A stretch of 64,000 nucleotides of DNA. Origin: Lanius collurio (lineage: Eukaryota > Chordata > Aves > Passeriformes > Laniidae). Positions within the stretch are counted from its first letter, which is position 1. Every line of letters starts with the position of its first letter. The stretch lies in NCBI GenBank assembly GCA_020086605.1, contig JACBWW010000017.1, forward strand, positions 18,492,479 to 18,556,478. Reading direction: 5' to 3'. A model generated the notes under the pieces. The model saw only the letters and a list, made by a program, of their open reading frames with translations. It was not told where the DNA came from and searched no databases. A program made the translations under genes and the position numbers. Shown here piece after piece: positions 12,001 to 25,420 of this stretch.

Positions 12001-15000
12001 TGCTGTGTCTCACTCGTGTTTACAATACATGATGGAACAGATTCGAAGTATTGGCAGTATTTTGTAGCCTGCCCTGTAGCACTCCCTTCATGCAGCCAAA
12101 CGTGGCATGAAACCAGGTCTCTGGTTTCAATTGGAAGAAGGAAAAGAAGCAGATATACCTAAAAGAGGGGCTTACTTGTTATTTTTTCTTGTCTTTTGAA
12201 GACTGTGGTCACCCTTAACAACTGAGTCTGTATAGTGCATATGCTGTTGAAGTGGTCTCAGCTTATTAACTCCAAAATCATCAGAGCATATAGCTGAATG
12301 GTCTCATTTAGAGATGCAGGTTTAATTACCACTTAAGTGCATCACAGAAGTGAATACAAATTGATGTTGCGGGGGGAGGCTGCAACATTAGTTGCAGACA
12401 GAGTTCGGCTCCTTCACTTGGTGGCTGTTTGGGAGGTAGCTCCAGGGACAGCAGTTATTGTCACCAGAATGTGCTATGTTGCTGCTAACACTTAGCCAGG
12501 TGGGCTTTGGTGACATGGTGCAGAGCCTGATGCTACTGGTGTATACTACTGAGCAACCTGCTCAGTGCATGAACCTGAAAGAGCTCCCAAACTCACTGCA
12601 GGATAAAAAGCAAATTCAATTGTTTTACCCAGAGTCTGAGGAGAGGATGCACAAGATCAAAGTAAAAAACATTGCCTTGAAGTTGTGCTTTCCTTGTAGA
12701 TTTCCCTCACTTGCAGCTGAAGTTACTCCCACCCTAGGCCTGTAAGGAATCTCAGAAATGGGGAGCTGCGTCTGACTTTGCAATATTGAGAAGACAGATC
12801 TTGCTAAAAAATGCAGGTGTTCTTGGGGCCAGGGCATAGGGAAAACTGCCCTTTTCTCACTCAAACACAAGCAGAAGAAACCTGGCACACCTTTCTGAGT
12901 GGTGTGCTGGCCCCAGGGACCCCAGCCACCAAAGCCCCCCAGTGCCACCTGCCCTCAGCCACACTGGCTACACGGCCATGGGGAGCTTTCGTCTGCTGTC
13001 CCCCATGCTGGGAGCTGCCACCACTGCCCCAGGGCTGATTTTGAAAACAGTGACATGTTTCATGAAAAAGACAGCACATTTAGGCATTTGCTTTGCTTAG
13101 ACATGGCAAAGACGATTAGAAATCACAACCTTGCATTTAGTCAATGAGGAGGTTAAAAATCCAGTACAGGAAGTTGGATTTTACAAAAGATAAATGTACA
13201 AAGAATACAACAAGTGTACAAGAAAAAGGAACAGTGAGTCTCTGCAGAACATTTTTAGATGGCAGTAGGTATCATGCTCTTGTGGTTATTTTCTCATTTT
13301 GTTCAGTAACATGTTTTGGAGACAGCATGTAAAAGTTGGCTTCCTATTGCCTCAACACATTAATGAGGTTTTTTTTGCAAAACGTGGCTGCAAAGGATTA
13401 ATACACCAACAACTGTGATATTCATGCTTCTTTTTGAAGTTTGTATTCGATGCTGAACCTTGACACCAAAGCAAAAATTGTCAGTAATATGTATTAATAA
13501 AATTTCACATATTTGTATGAAAGAAATCTGTGAGTTAATAGCATTGCAATCAGTTTATTTATGAGAATATGTTTCTTAATTACAATAAGCCAGTGTTTCA
13601 TCTTAGGATGATGAGTGGAGAGCATTTTCATGAGTCCTACTACAGTTAAGAGTGCCTTTCTTTGTTCTGCATTTTCTGGGGAAAAATTGTGTGTTTTTTA
13701 CCTCTCTTAGAAAATACATACAAAAAAAGAAAGGTTTTCATAATAGTATCGTGTTCAGTGCATGGAAAACATTTGTGCTATGTTACCAACTATTTACGAA
13801 GGGAATCCTGGACAAATGTTCTGAATATACTTTTCTGTTTTTCTATGCTACCTGTATTTTTTTAAGTAGCACTATTATCTTGGTCTGAAGATAAAACTCT
13901 CCTTTTCTGCCACACAAACATAAGAACACAGGTAGATTAACCTTTTCAATGGGTAATGGAAGGCTTTTTAATCTAAAAAACTGCAAAAAATAAGCCAATA
14001 CCTACCTGGAAGCTGTGGCTTGTGAAATTCAAACTTTAAATAAGTAATTTTAGCACTTTTAAAGAAGCAATATAAGTACTGGTTCCTCGAAGAAGTGCTA
14101 GATTTTTAACTGAAAATATGGTCCCAATACAAAGAAATGTAATTGCAAGTGTTGGACTGTAGGTAGGAACTGGATAGGTTCGCTATGATTACAGTGTTAT
14201 GCCTACAGTTATGCAAAGAGAGCAGGTGGCAAATTACTGTGGTTGCTTCTTTTGCACTCAAAGCTATTAATTTATTCTGAGTTCTCAAAATACCATAAAA
14301 TCCTTGTGGTTGTTGGTTCTGCTCTCCATTCTTCTTTCATATGAGCTTTCTAAAGTTGTTACTTGATCTTTCTTTCTGAAATTTTCAGGATGCAATGGAC
14401 TAGACAGTATCCCCAGCAGAGTCAGCCTGGGGATTTTTGTAAGGCAGCTGTTCTTCAGTAGTCAGTGGTTCTTCTATTTGGTTTACAACTTCATGCTCCT
14501 GTTTTATATTCTATAGGAATCAGTCTACTCAAAGCTGAAGAACAAATAGTACTTTTTCTGCAAAGCAGTCTAAATGCCATTCTCTATTGTGATCAGTGAC
14601 TGAATGTCTGTGACTCGTTACATTAGGGGTGCCTAAGCACATGCAGCAAGGCAAGGGAGCTAATCACGGCTACTTTGACCTTGGAAAATGAAAACACAGC
14701 AGGGAAAACAAGTGCTAGCTGAGGAACTGAGACATTTACTATGTGGTTTGACATCCTTCTGTTCATTAAACATCTCAAGGTCTAATGATGTATGTGAGAT
14801 AAATAGTGTACAAACTCTTAATTTTTTCCCATACATGAACAATTTTATCATGTGCATTATATCAAGAAAGAATATGAATGACCAAGAAATAAACCCTAAT
14901 ATAACCTAGGAATAAAAGAGGCAGTAAAAGCTTAACATAGCTAAACTGGCATAACGCCACTGTAGCATTTGTTGTTTTCATTAGATATCAAACTTGGTTG

Positions 15001-15474
15001 TTCTTGTGTTATTGCAGAGAATAACTGGTTGCTCTGGAAAAGTTGAAGGGTTTTGGATATTGCCTCATTGAGAGATAGAGTACACAGGCACAGGTAAAAA
15101 AGGTAAGGTTGATTACTTGGCAGTTGAATCTTTTCTCTACCATAAATTATAGCCCTTCCCTACAGCAGTGGCTGTTTCCAGGCCTGAATTGTGCCTCGGA
15201 TTTGCAGTCTCTCCTGAGGAGGGTGAGGTTGCACCGCTCGGTTTGTCCCAGTCCCAGGCCTGTAGGATTTTGCCTCCTCCTCCTGTGCTGATGGCCCTCA
15301 TGTCCCTCCCCTCAGCTCCCATCTGGGCTCTTTTGGGGTCATGGAGATGCTGGTCACAGCCAGAGCCGGTAGCAGCCGAGTTGTGTGACAAAAGGCTATG
15401 GGTGTGACTTCTGGGCACACCTAGGAGTCTCAAACCAATTTTTCTAAGGAAAATTATCTCAGATTTTTCTAGGG

Positions 15475-15487
15475 AAAAAAAAAAAAA
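15475..15487. repeat. A13 homopolymer
   Basis: Thirteen consecutive A, with no identifiable retroposed sequence upstream of it. Confidence 0.9.
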
Positions 15488-18115
15488 TCTTTCTTCTAGT
15501 AGCAAACTTAAAGGCACATGTTACATCAAAGCAGGAGAAATCCTCTAATAAATGAAATCTGTGACTGGTTCTGATGGTCTATCAGAATGGGCTACTTACA
15601 TGTTGTAAGAAATTTCAGTAGATATTTCAATAGATCAGGTCTTGACTATGTGTGATTCCTTCTTATGCCATTATATTCCTTCCTGTTATTCTTTTATACA
15701 ATATAGATTGCCAATAAATCACTGTATTTTCAGTGCCTGGGATTTCATGTGTGTGGAAATGTCAGATTCATAAAACACCATGCTAAACCTGCTTGCATAG
15801 ATCAATCACAAATGAGTTTCATTAAGCTCAAAGTGTTAAAGGAAGGCAAAAGCTTAAGAAGATCCATAAATAATGAAATCTAATTGGAAGATATTTTTAC
15901 AAAAGGTGATTAAAAGTCACCAATGTTTCTTCAAAACAGTCAAAATAGATTTTTAGGAAGCAGAGAAGTCCATAATTTCTTTTTATTTCCTAAAGCCTCA
16001 TCTAGAAAGCATCTAGTTCTGCCCACAAGCAGCACTCTTCATTTGTCAGACAGAGTAGCTTGGGATATTTGTTGGCAGGACTGAAAGAGGAGCTCAGGAA
16101 GAAAGTAGTGTGGTGTTATCTAGATTGTCATGGCTGCTGAAGTAAAAATATTTCATTCTCCATTTGTACCACCTGCAGAGCAAAGGATGCTACAGAGCGA
16201 TACACAGCTCTGTGCAGCTCCCCAGCACTGACATGGAAAATCACCATCAGAGACAAGGTTGTGCTTGACGATCTGCCATGCTGTGAGAGCTTGTAGCCTG
16301 TACTCTGGGAACGTCTCAGATTGCTATTTTCTTTTTGCCAGCTCCTATTGTTTATGTGGGAACAGCAGGACCTCACTGTGCTGGTCTTTGTGTGAGCCCA
16401 TGGGGCTGCAAATGAGGTGTAGCTGCCTTGTGGTATCTGATGTTTAAGTTGCTTTTCTCAGCTTTGCTGGGGGCTTTCCCCAACTTAGCATCATCAGGGT
16501 ATTTGGATGAGTACCAATTCTTCCTTGTAAGCTGTATCCTAGACAAAGCTGTCTCAGGGACCACAGTAGATCTTGAAAACTGCTCCCATGCTGATCCAGT
16601 GAAGACTTCTCAGGAGGTGCTGCTCTTGGGCTGGAGACATCATTACTGGAGAAAGTGCATACACAGTCCTGTGCCTGTGTGCACAGTCAGCTGCTCTCAT
16701 GCCACATCCATCCTGCTCTGGATTTGGCCCTGTAAATCTGGTAGTGGATTAGAAGGTCTCTTTCTACACAACATATTTAATTTAGACTAATGCATTGTGA
16801 TAATTTTTGCAGCTGTACGGGTAAAGCCTGATAATATAAATTTGTAGTTAAAAGGATGCAAGTTGTTCCCTCTGCAGGATGTACCAGATGTCACAGTCCT
16901 GCTTTACGAAGAGATAGACTCTCTGACCTGATGTTCTGGCTGTCTTACATATGAGTTACATGGTTCTGTTTTGCTGCACTGAGGGCAGTAGGTTAGGGTC
17001 AGATTGTTATCTTGGCCTCATCACCTACCTTCACTTACCCAAAAGTTAAGCAGGCCCAAAAAATTTTCTCCTGATATTATTATTCTGTATTTCAAGCCAT
17101 TCCACAGTAAGCAGCTCTGAATGTAGCAGTGACCCCTGTACTACTTTCAAAATGAAAGATCTCTCAAGCCATAGGTTTTATTCTTTTTATTTAAAAAAAG
17201 CTACAGAGCTGAAGTGAAATTCCATAAGCACAGCCAGCGTCTCCAGTGCTCCTTTGCACTATTTTACATTTGGGGCACAAAATAAAAAGTGTATCTTGGC
17301 TGTGTATAATTAATGTCACGGAACTGTGATCCTGGCATGACATGAGCTGTATCACTGAGAGCAGAAGATAAGAAGAAATCATGATTGCTCAGCAATTTAC
17401 ACGGGAGGATGAAGGGGAAAGGCATTTTAAATTAATGGTTCTAAGGCCTTGATGTTGCCTTGCCACATTTCATAAATCTTTCCTGAGCAATATCTCCTGT
17501 GAAAAGGACTTCACAGTTGCTTAGGGAATACCAAACAGGTACCCATTTCAGGAGGAAACTGGTTTTACATTTTGCTTCAAAATGCAACCCATGGGAAGAA
17601 GTAGCATCTTATAGAGTAGCACTAAATGTCTACTGACTGCAAAAGAGAGTCCTGCTTCTCAAAGCCATTTATCTTTGAAACAACACCTGTTCCCTATGAT
17701 AAAAGGCTCTCCCTGCCAGGCTTGAGTGCCATAGCAGAGGGCTCTCTGAAGGCTGATCCCTTGCAGGCAGGGTGGAAATGCCCCGTGCCATCTCTCAGCC
17801 CAGCTATGAGCTCAGACCCCAGCACTCCATGACCCTCTGTCAGAACATGGGTGGCTCTTGGCTCTGCCTTTACAGGGTGCTCTGAAGCTCTGTGTGTCCT
17901 GTAAAGTCAGTTCCTTCATGCAAGCACCACAGCACTTCTCAGGCCTTCCTTTAAAACAGCTGGGGAGCAGATGTGGGTACTTATGAGGTTTTGGGAACAT
18001 AGCAGGCATGGGAAGTCCCAAAGTATGTGGTATTTTCAGTACTGAGCTTGCATTTGGAGAGTTTCAGCAGCAGCCCTGTTTGACAGCAGGAAGTGCTCCT
18101 CCACGGCGTTCCACA

Positions 18116-18156
18116 CCCACCCAAACCCCTGCCCTCAACCCCCCCTTCCCTTGCCC
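18116..18156 (-). other. G-quadruplex-prone tract
   Basis: The plus strand carries seven runs of three or more C, at 18116-18118, 18120-18122, 18126-18129, 18132-18134, 18139-18145, 18148-18150 and 18154-18156, separated by 1-4 bases. The minus strand therefore has seven G tracts with short loops, well beyond the usual four-tract quadruplex rule. It stands out in an otherwise AT-rich window. No promoter or exon is visible beside it, so no role is assigned. Confidence 0.85.
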
Positions 18157-19024
18157 ACTGCAAGGCTTTCTTCGTCTTCCAACTGGAGTAGATAGCAGGT
18201 AACCTTACATGTTTTGTGTGTTCCTCTCAAAGACTTCAGTGGTGTAGGAGCTCAGTCTTCATATGAACTAATTACATTAATTGGCATGTATAACACAGAA
18301 GTTAGTACCTAGTGAGAGAAGGATAGATGACCTGCCTTAATATATTCAGTAGCTGTTTATGTCCCTTATAGTATTGCATCCAATGCAAAAAAAGCTGTTA
18401 CCTCACATTGCCTGCTCCTGAGCACTAAAAACACTTGAGCAATAGCACAACTGACTCCCTTATGACAGTTATTTCCCAAAAATAATTCCTTATGCCTCCC
18501 TCATGACTGTCATTTGCTACAAAATCATTTCCACTATGATCTGTACAGAGCCACTAATGCATTTTGTGACTAAAAGCAACCATTGCTTAGCACTGAAATC
18601 CTGAAAAGATTGCAGAGGAAAAACAAACAGGGAAAAAAAGGCACCATGTGTCCACAAGCAAAGACACAGTGAAGGGGTTGGAATTGGAGGGCGAACTTTC
18701 CCGTGAGCTGGCAGGGCTGTGAAGAAGGTCACAGTGCAGGGGCCAGGGGCCACTGAGCCCTGATGGTCACAGCAGCCTCAGCAGCCACTGCTCCTCAGGG
18801 CATACATGGGAGTAGCATTATCATGCCCAGGAAGGGGAAGGGATGCTGAGAGGTTTAATTCATGTTTTCCTGATAAGCCTGGGTGGAAATGGCATGTACC
18901 TAACCCTGTACAGCACACGTAGGGGAGAGCACAGCCCCACATACAGGTCAGTGCTACCTCTGGCCGTGCCCAGCAACTTCATTTCACCTTCCCACCCTGC
19001 TAGCTGAGCAGCTGATCCAGAAGC
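18157..19024. other. Non-coding stretch
   Basis: No gene recognised. Around 18640-18800 the sequence is C+G-richer, with an unrecognised 78-codon open frame on the minus strand (18517-18753). Confidence 0.6.
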
Positions 19025-19335
19025 TATGGCTCTCCAATTATGTTTTCAGACACAATGGAAAAATGATTAATTCTCACTTTATTTAATTGCAGTTAAATAA
19101 GTTATTTGTTGAATAGTGGTCAATTTGCTCAGTGAATGTTTAATGCTGTCTATTTGACTGAATCGCCACATTATTTACTATCCCCCATTTTTGTTCTTGT
19201 CAGGCAGCTTTCAGCAATGGCTACCAATCTTTCTGTGTTTCAGCAGCTTGCATAATAACAGTTTTAAATAGAGCGATCTGTTACTTGGATAATGCACTAA
19301 TTGCGGGTGGAAATTAGGAAGCTTATTTGAGAAAT
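19025..19335. promoter_or_regulatory. Candidate distal regulatory block
   Basis: AT-rich, non-repetitive sequence with many TAAT/ATTA cores, the minimal binding site of homeodomain proteins, and three CpGs (about 19164, 19274 and 19304) in a CpG-poor neighbourhood. There is no open frame of note. The call is an impression from sequence texture; conservation was not measured. Equally it could be ordinary non-coding DNA. Confidence 0.25.
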
Positions 19336-21149
19336 ATGAAGTCCATTAAAATAAAATGATCTCCCAAAAGAAAACTGGGTTTCTCATAAAAAAAATCCTT
19401 TCTTTAAAAGTCAGAATTTACAAAGATGTAGGGACTGTGGAAGTTTGATATGAGAAGTGTGACTTTTACAAGTGTGTGATATCAGCAGGACTAATTGGGG
19501 AAGATTCATTGAGAATGCACTGATACCTGGAAAAAACTGAAATGCAAAACTCCTAGTGCAGGGAATCCCAGGAAAGCTTTATTTTTGCTTAAGTGCAAGG
19601 GACATTTTGACCCTATGTTGTCTCGTTATAACTTCAATGACAGCAGATAAAAATAAGCACTATGCAAACACAATTGAATTCACCCATGTGAGAAGGCATT
19701 TGAATGCAGCATGATCCTTGTAAATTTGGATTCTGATCTGCTACCGAAATAACTCCTCTCTCTGGTTAGAAATGCTGTCCCATACTGTAAAAGTCAAATA
19801 GATCCAGGGGCCAGTCACTGCTTCTTCCTGAATCTTAACAAGAATGGTCTTAGCAATAAAGGGTTCACAAGGCTGTATAGTGAGATTTTAAAATCCTTCA
19901 TTGAATATGTAGACTTTGCCATCAGTATGAAGTTAAGATTTAAAAATAACCCTGTTTTTGAAAAGTTGAAATTGAACATGATTTAGGGGTAGTGCAAAAG
20001 TGGAACAAGAAACATCTTGTGGGAAATACTGTCCAAAGTCATAACCATCTAGCTGAGGTAAAGTGACTGTGCCAACACTATCATGTGATGGTGGTTTTTA
20101 ACCTGTAACAACACTGTTCAAAAGGAGATTTTTAACAGAATCTCAATGAAACTGCTCATGAGGCAGCATGGAAGTTACTCCACAACTTGCTTTTGAAGGA
20201 CAAATCTGAATGAGGGTACAGATTTGGCTACTCTAATTCCAGCTTCCTTCTCCCTGCTCAGTACTGGTTTTGCTGTTCTGTATCTTCTGAAGCCTCTGCA
20301 GGTCCATTGGTGCTTCACTTGGAGCTGGAGTGCATCAGCTGTGCCACCTGGATCTGGTTACAGGGGTGCTTGTGACAGTGCAAGTCTAATGAGCATGGCC
20401 TGAAATCTGTGTGATCACATCCGAAAAAGTGCCCATGCATCCTCCTGGATTTGGAAACGAGCTCTGAAACCCCATCAGGCTGTGCACCAATCAGCCTGCT
20501 GCAGAGATGAGGGTCAATATTCCTCATAGATTCTAGAATGAAATAGAGGCAGCTGTTTTAAAAAGTGTGACCTCTGGAGGAAGCAGCATAATTTTGAGGA
20601 ATTTTATTCAATGCCTGTGATTTCAAGAAGCTTCTGTGTAAAAGATTAAATGGAGCTTAAAAAATTACTATAAAACATATATATATATATGAAAATTGAA
20701 CCTGTCTACAGGCACCTTATTAGTAATTAGAAGTAGGAGACTTGGTTAGATCTTTAGATCTACCACCATGCTATCTAAAAACATGGTAATGGTTGATTTT
20801 TAAAAGGTTTTCTTTTACATTCAGTAAAATGGAGACAGTAATGTTTCCATCATCCCAATCCCATATTTAGTTGGCTTTCTTTACTGCCTCAGGAGGAGAA
20901 GTATTTTTCTTAACTAGTAGCACAAGAACAGAAGCCCTCAGCACTATCACTGTGTTAAAATAATTTATAAAAATAATAGATCAGATCCTTCCTAACTTGC
21001 ACAAGTGAGTTAGTATAGTCTAATGTGAAAAATAATAATGCTGAAAGGCAAGTCTGCAAAAAGAGTTGACTGAATAATTCATACTTAAATTGAATCTGAT
21101 ACATTTTGGTTTTTTTCTCCATTGACAGAAAGCCTATATAATTTGACTA
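19336..21149. other. Non-coding stretch
   Basis: No gene recognised. A short AT-dinucleotide run lies at about 20675-20690. The 18-mer at 19636-19653 recurs exactly at 49485-49502. The region 20230-20530 is slightly C+G-richer and carries an unrecognised 70-codon minus-strand frame. Confidence 0.6.
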
Positions 21150-21184
21150 TTTCTGCAGATTTGTTCTGTTATTCTATGATTCAT
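21150..21184 (+). mobile_element. Possible CR1 3' tail remnant
   Basis: The text GTTCTGTTATTCTATGATTC resembles two to three units of the octamer (ATTCTRTG) that ends CR1 elements in plus orientation. The sequence just upstream only loosely resembles the end of the CR1 3' UTR. A chance match in AT-rich DNA is quite possible. Confidence 0.35.
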
Positions 21185-24100
21185 TTGCTCTATAGATCTC
21201 CTTTGGAGTACTGTCTGTATTGTTTAACTGTGATGGTTGCACAAGACACATGGTGTTGTTTCTCATTCTTGATAGTACAGCACTAATGTAAACAGCCAGG
21301 ACTCTGATACTAATGTTTATAGAAAACAAACATAAAATCCACTTTCTATAAATATTTGAGCATAAAAACTTAGTACTTGCTTTACATGAATATTGATAAT
21401 AGTAAAATGTGGTGCTATGGTTTTTCAAAATGTTCATGCAAAGTTAAACAAGGTCAAAAGAAGATTGTTTGAAAATGAGACTGAACATTTGTTGCTGTTT
21501 TTCCTAATTTCAGAGCTCTGACACAATTCTAAGCTGTGCTGTTGTCAGTGAGATCCTTTTCTTCTTTCCTCACCTTAATGCACGTTTCTTGTATGTGGAT
21601 GCTGACATTGGTTTACAAATGGGAGACTCTACCAATAAGCACTGATGGTGTAAGGTGTGTGCTAAGGGCACCCAAAACACTACAGCATTAGTTTAGATCC
21701 TGAGGGAGCTTATTTTAAGGAATAGCATGACATCCCTGATGGCAAAATTACTGCAATGTGTTCCCAGCACAAGCCTGCTGGCAGGTCAACTGGGAGGACA
21801 CCATCACACAACCTTATTGATATTTTAGGATAACCACTGAAATACCAGCAGTGAGTCACTGGAAAACACATTGTGTCTGACTTCACTCTGTCTGTCAGAG
21901 GGTCAGAAAGCCCAGTTAAGCTGTTTTTAAAATACCTCCATAGAACCAGATTTTTCTAAGTCCCCAAATAGCAAAGCAATTTCAGGAATACAACAAGACA
22001 AACAAGGAGAAAAATATGAAAGCAAAACAGTAAGTGTAGGCTGGGTATTCTCTCAAAACACCATGTGTTAATCATAGACTGCAGCAAGGAAAGGGGAACA
22101 TGGGAAAAATTCTGAATAGTGACATTTGGTAATTGCAAATGGTACAGTGAGTACCAATAACCTTCATCATACTCAGAAACCTTAGAAACACTGTCTCTGA
22201 GTGATGCTTCAGAAAATGAGAAAAAACTCTTTTCCTGTCAGAGTGCTTTTCCCTCTTGGTACTCAGCTTCTGCATGACTTGGCTGATGGTAGAGTAGAAG
22301 ATGCCTCTTGTGAATGTATTTTAGCTCCTGTGTTGCTGACATCGTGGAGCAACATGGTCCAGCTGGCAGCTTCTGGCCTGAATCTGATGTGCAGAACTCT
22401 GCAAGTCTCCCTTCTCACCAGGGCACCCAGAGACCAGCACTTCATCTGGTCTAACAGCTGCCCCTGCTGCTTGTGCCCTCTCCTGCACATGGTGCTCAGA
22501 GCATGAGCTGGTGCCTTTGTGACTGTCCTTGTGTGTGTGCATGTGAGTGGTGCAGGGGACAGAGGAGCTTGGGACACGCATATTCACTCAAGTCTGCCTG
22601 GCATCACCAGGGAAACTACTTCCCCTGCATCAGTCTAGCCAAAACTGGAGTCCCCTCCCTCTAGATGGAAAGGTTAGAGCACATTTATTCACAAGCAATA
22701 TTTCCCCTCAGGTATTTTACATAAGGAGAAAAAAGTTCTCTCTAGGTATTCAAAAAAATTAAATTAACCTGCAGTTTTATGCTTTGGCCTATGTTTTTGG
22801 ATCAGTGGATTTTTTGAGAGGTTGCTTGTGGAAACAGAAATAGAGGGTGGAGGAGCTGATATTTCAAGGATGTCTTTTGTACACATTAGAAATCAACTGT
22901 AAATACATTTTGGATTCATGAATTTACATATTTGTATGGGGATATCTTTCTGATAGAAATAGAAGGACAGCAGCTGTATGGATCCTATACTGAAATTCAA
23001 GATACAGTTTTTACTGGTGAAGAGCAGGTGCCTTGTCCTGTCAAAACACCTACAGCTTTAGGATGTATGAAATTATTATTCATATTTTGCTCTTAGGTTT
23101 TTTTGTGCAAAAGCAGTGTGTATTTAAATTAGCATGCTATTTTAATGAAATAATTCCCTATTAATAATGACAGGGTTACCGGCTCCCTTCTCTAGATACA
23201 GGAATTCTTCCACATTCAAGATAGAAGCTTTCCTCCTTCATATTAATACATCAGTCTAATTATAAAAGCCTTAGATAAATGGGCAGAACAAATTAATTTA
23301 ATTCTGCCCTGTCTTACAGCTGCAAGAACATTTCTTTTCTTTTCACGTATCTTTGCATTTCAGGTCATCTATCCCAAACTTTCCAAAGAGATCCTGCTTA
23401 TTACTGATTACATTTGCTTTCTCAGTGCCATCAAATTCCTTTTTTACTATGATGCTGTTACAAATATTTCGTTTCTAGCACTGAACATCTTTAAGGATTC
23501 TTTCTCAACTTGTTATTACGGGAACATGTGGCTTATAACAAGATGCCTTATACTTATTTTTGCCATGTTTAAATATCAAGTTGCCTTTGCCCTATGTAAG
23601 AAACCACTGAGTGTAATGGAGAAGGTTAATGTAACAGGCAAAATAAATCAATTTCATGTTTCCACTAATAGCCTTAATAGTTGGGTAAATCTCATCAAAG
23701 TTTTCTGGTTTAGGTTAATTTGATAGTGGGCCTAACATCAAGAAACAATTACTGGCTTTAAAGCAGCTCTTGTCTTTATGTCTCATTTTAAGACACATCA
23801 AATGAAAATTAGAAGTAAGGGAGATAATGTTATAGTTAACAGTGAACTCCTGAACATGTGATTCAAGTTCAATATGCTTGAATGGCTTGAGAATTCAATG
23901 AAATGTAAGAGCTAGTACCTGCCCTTATTGCTTTGTTTTTAGTAATTACAGTTTATAGGAATTCACATGGTTGTTTAGAGCAAGGATGCTGTTGGATCTC
24001 TATGTGAGTGAAATTCTTTGTACTTGTTTGAATGTTTTTACTACAACCATAGCTGCCAGCTCATGTGTTCTTAAATGGAGACTCAAAGCAAGAAGCTTGT

Positions 24101-24744
24101 CTAAAATGAGGTATAAGGATATCCCATTTTTGGCTTCATCAAGAAGTTTGCTAGTTTCCTCCTGATGAGCATGGTCACCAATCCATGGATGCAGAGAATA
24201 TTATTTTGGAAATGAGCAGATGAGTGTTTAAGAGGTATTGGGTTTTACCAGGGACCTGTGTCCCTTCAGACAGTCAGGTAATAGTCCCAGTTCCTAGTGC
24301 TAGGTGTTCTCTTTCATGAGTTTTCAACTTGGTGTTAATTTTCTGCTAAAATGGGTTTTGGGATCTGAATAATGCATAAACAGGAACATAAACAGAGCTA
24401 TATCAGGATCCCCATAACTGGCGTGCCTTCCCTCTAATGATAAACATCTAACTGTGTCTGTGAAGTTAAGCACATCAAAATTTCCTTGTGCTGTCTTAAA
24501 TTCTAAAATTTAAACTAAAATAATTCAAAAATTTTATTCAAAAGTTCAAAGCCTGGTCTCAGTTTATTGACTACTTGTGTGCTGTATTGTATCACTTGCC
24601 ATACTCTGTGTAGACATCAAATAGGGCAACTTGACACGGATTTCAAAAATCTAATCAAAGGTGATTAGACCTTTCCTTGATCCCAGTGTTTGGACGGATA
24701 GTTCATACAGGACTCTCCCTAGAACATGTACTTTTTCTGGCACC
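21185..24744. other. Non-coding stretch
   Basis: No gene recognised. Near 22280-22580 the sequence is C+G-richer and gives overlapping frames of 101 codons (plus) and 104 and 88 codons (minus). They contradict each other and match nothing I know. The rest is AT-rich with short frames only. Confidence 0.6.
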
Positions 24745-24822
24745 AATGAAGAATGTGATGTTCTTGCAACAAATTTAACTGATATGATTTATCTGTACCA
24801 TGGGCCCTGATGAGATACATCC

Positions 24823-25410
24823 ATGAGTGCTGAGAGAGTTGGTGGACACCATAGTGAGGCCAGTCCCAATCACGCCAAGTGTCTGAAGATTGAGAGAAAG
24901 CAAAATTCACTCCAGTCTTCAAAAAGGGCAAAAAAGGATGATTCACAGAACTACCATCGAGTCAGCCTCACCTCATTGCCCAGAGAAGTGATGGAGCACC
25001 TCATTCTGGGGGCCATCTCTCTCCACATGAATGACAAGAAGGTTATCAGAAGTCAACACAGTACCACTAATGGTAAATTATGTTTGACCAACCTGATCAT
25101 CTTCTACAATGAAACAACTACCTGGATGGATGAGGGAAAAGCAGTGGATATTGTTTACCTCAACTTCAGCAAGGTTTTCAACACTGTCTCTCGCAACATC
25201 CCTCCACAGGCAAACTCATTGCCTTCCATAGGCAAACTCAGGAAGAGTGGACTGGGTGAGTGGGTGGTGAGGTGGATTGAGAACTGGAGGAGTGGCAGAT
25301 CCCAGAGGGTTGTAACCAGTGGCACAGGGTCTAGTTGGAAGCCTGTCACTAATGGTGTCCCCCAAGGTTCAATAGTGGACCCAGAGATGTTTAACTTCAT
25401 CATTACTTGA
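24823..25410 (+). pseudogene. CR1 reverse transcriptase remnant, fingers/palm
   Basis: This 195-codon open piece is mostly CR1 RT, coding for RNA-dependent DNA synthesis in target-primed retrotransposition. It is out of frame with the element up to about 24940; after that come the YHRVSLTSLPREVMEHL block, then motif A and motif B (GVPQGS, about 25357-25374). In CR1 relatives motif A reads like YLDFSKAFDTV. Here it reads YLNFSKVFNTV, so both aspartates have become asparagine (codons 25162-25164 and 25180-25182), removing a metal-binding residue needed for catalysis. The first methionine is not a real start, since the element's ORF2 would begin far upstream. A stop codon follows FNFIIT. Confidence 0.9.
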
Positions 25411-25420
25411 ATGAAGGGGC

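Larger units (their letters stand above)
8271..18115. other. Non-coding stretch, about 10 kb
   Basis: No gene recognised. There is an AT-dinucleotide patch at 9028-9066 and homopolymers at 9522-9533 (12 T) and 15475-15487 (13 A). C+G-richer patches at about 12800-13050, 15160-15420 and 17690-17980 hold clusters of mutually overlapping open frames. For example, the frames at 15137-15517 (minus, 126 codons) and 15168-15407 (plus, 79 codons) lie opposite each other. None shows a known domain, and overlap on both strands is what low stop density gives by itself. Confidence 0.55.
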
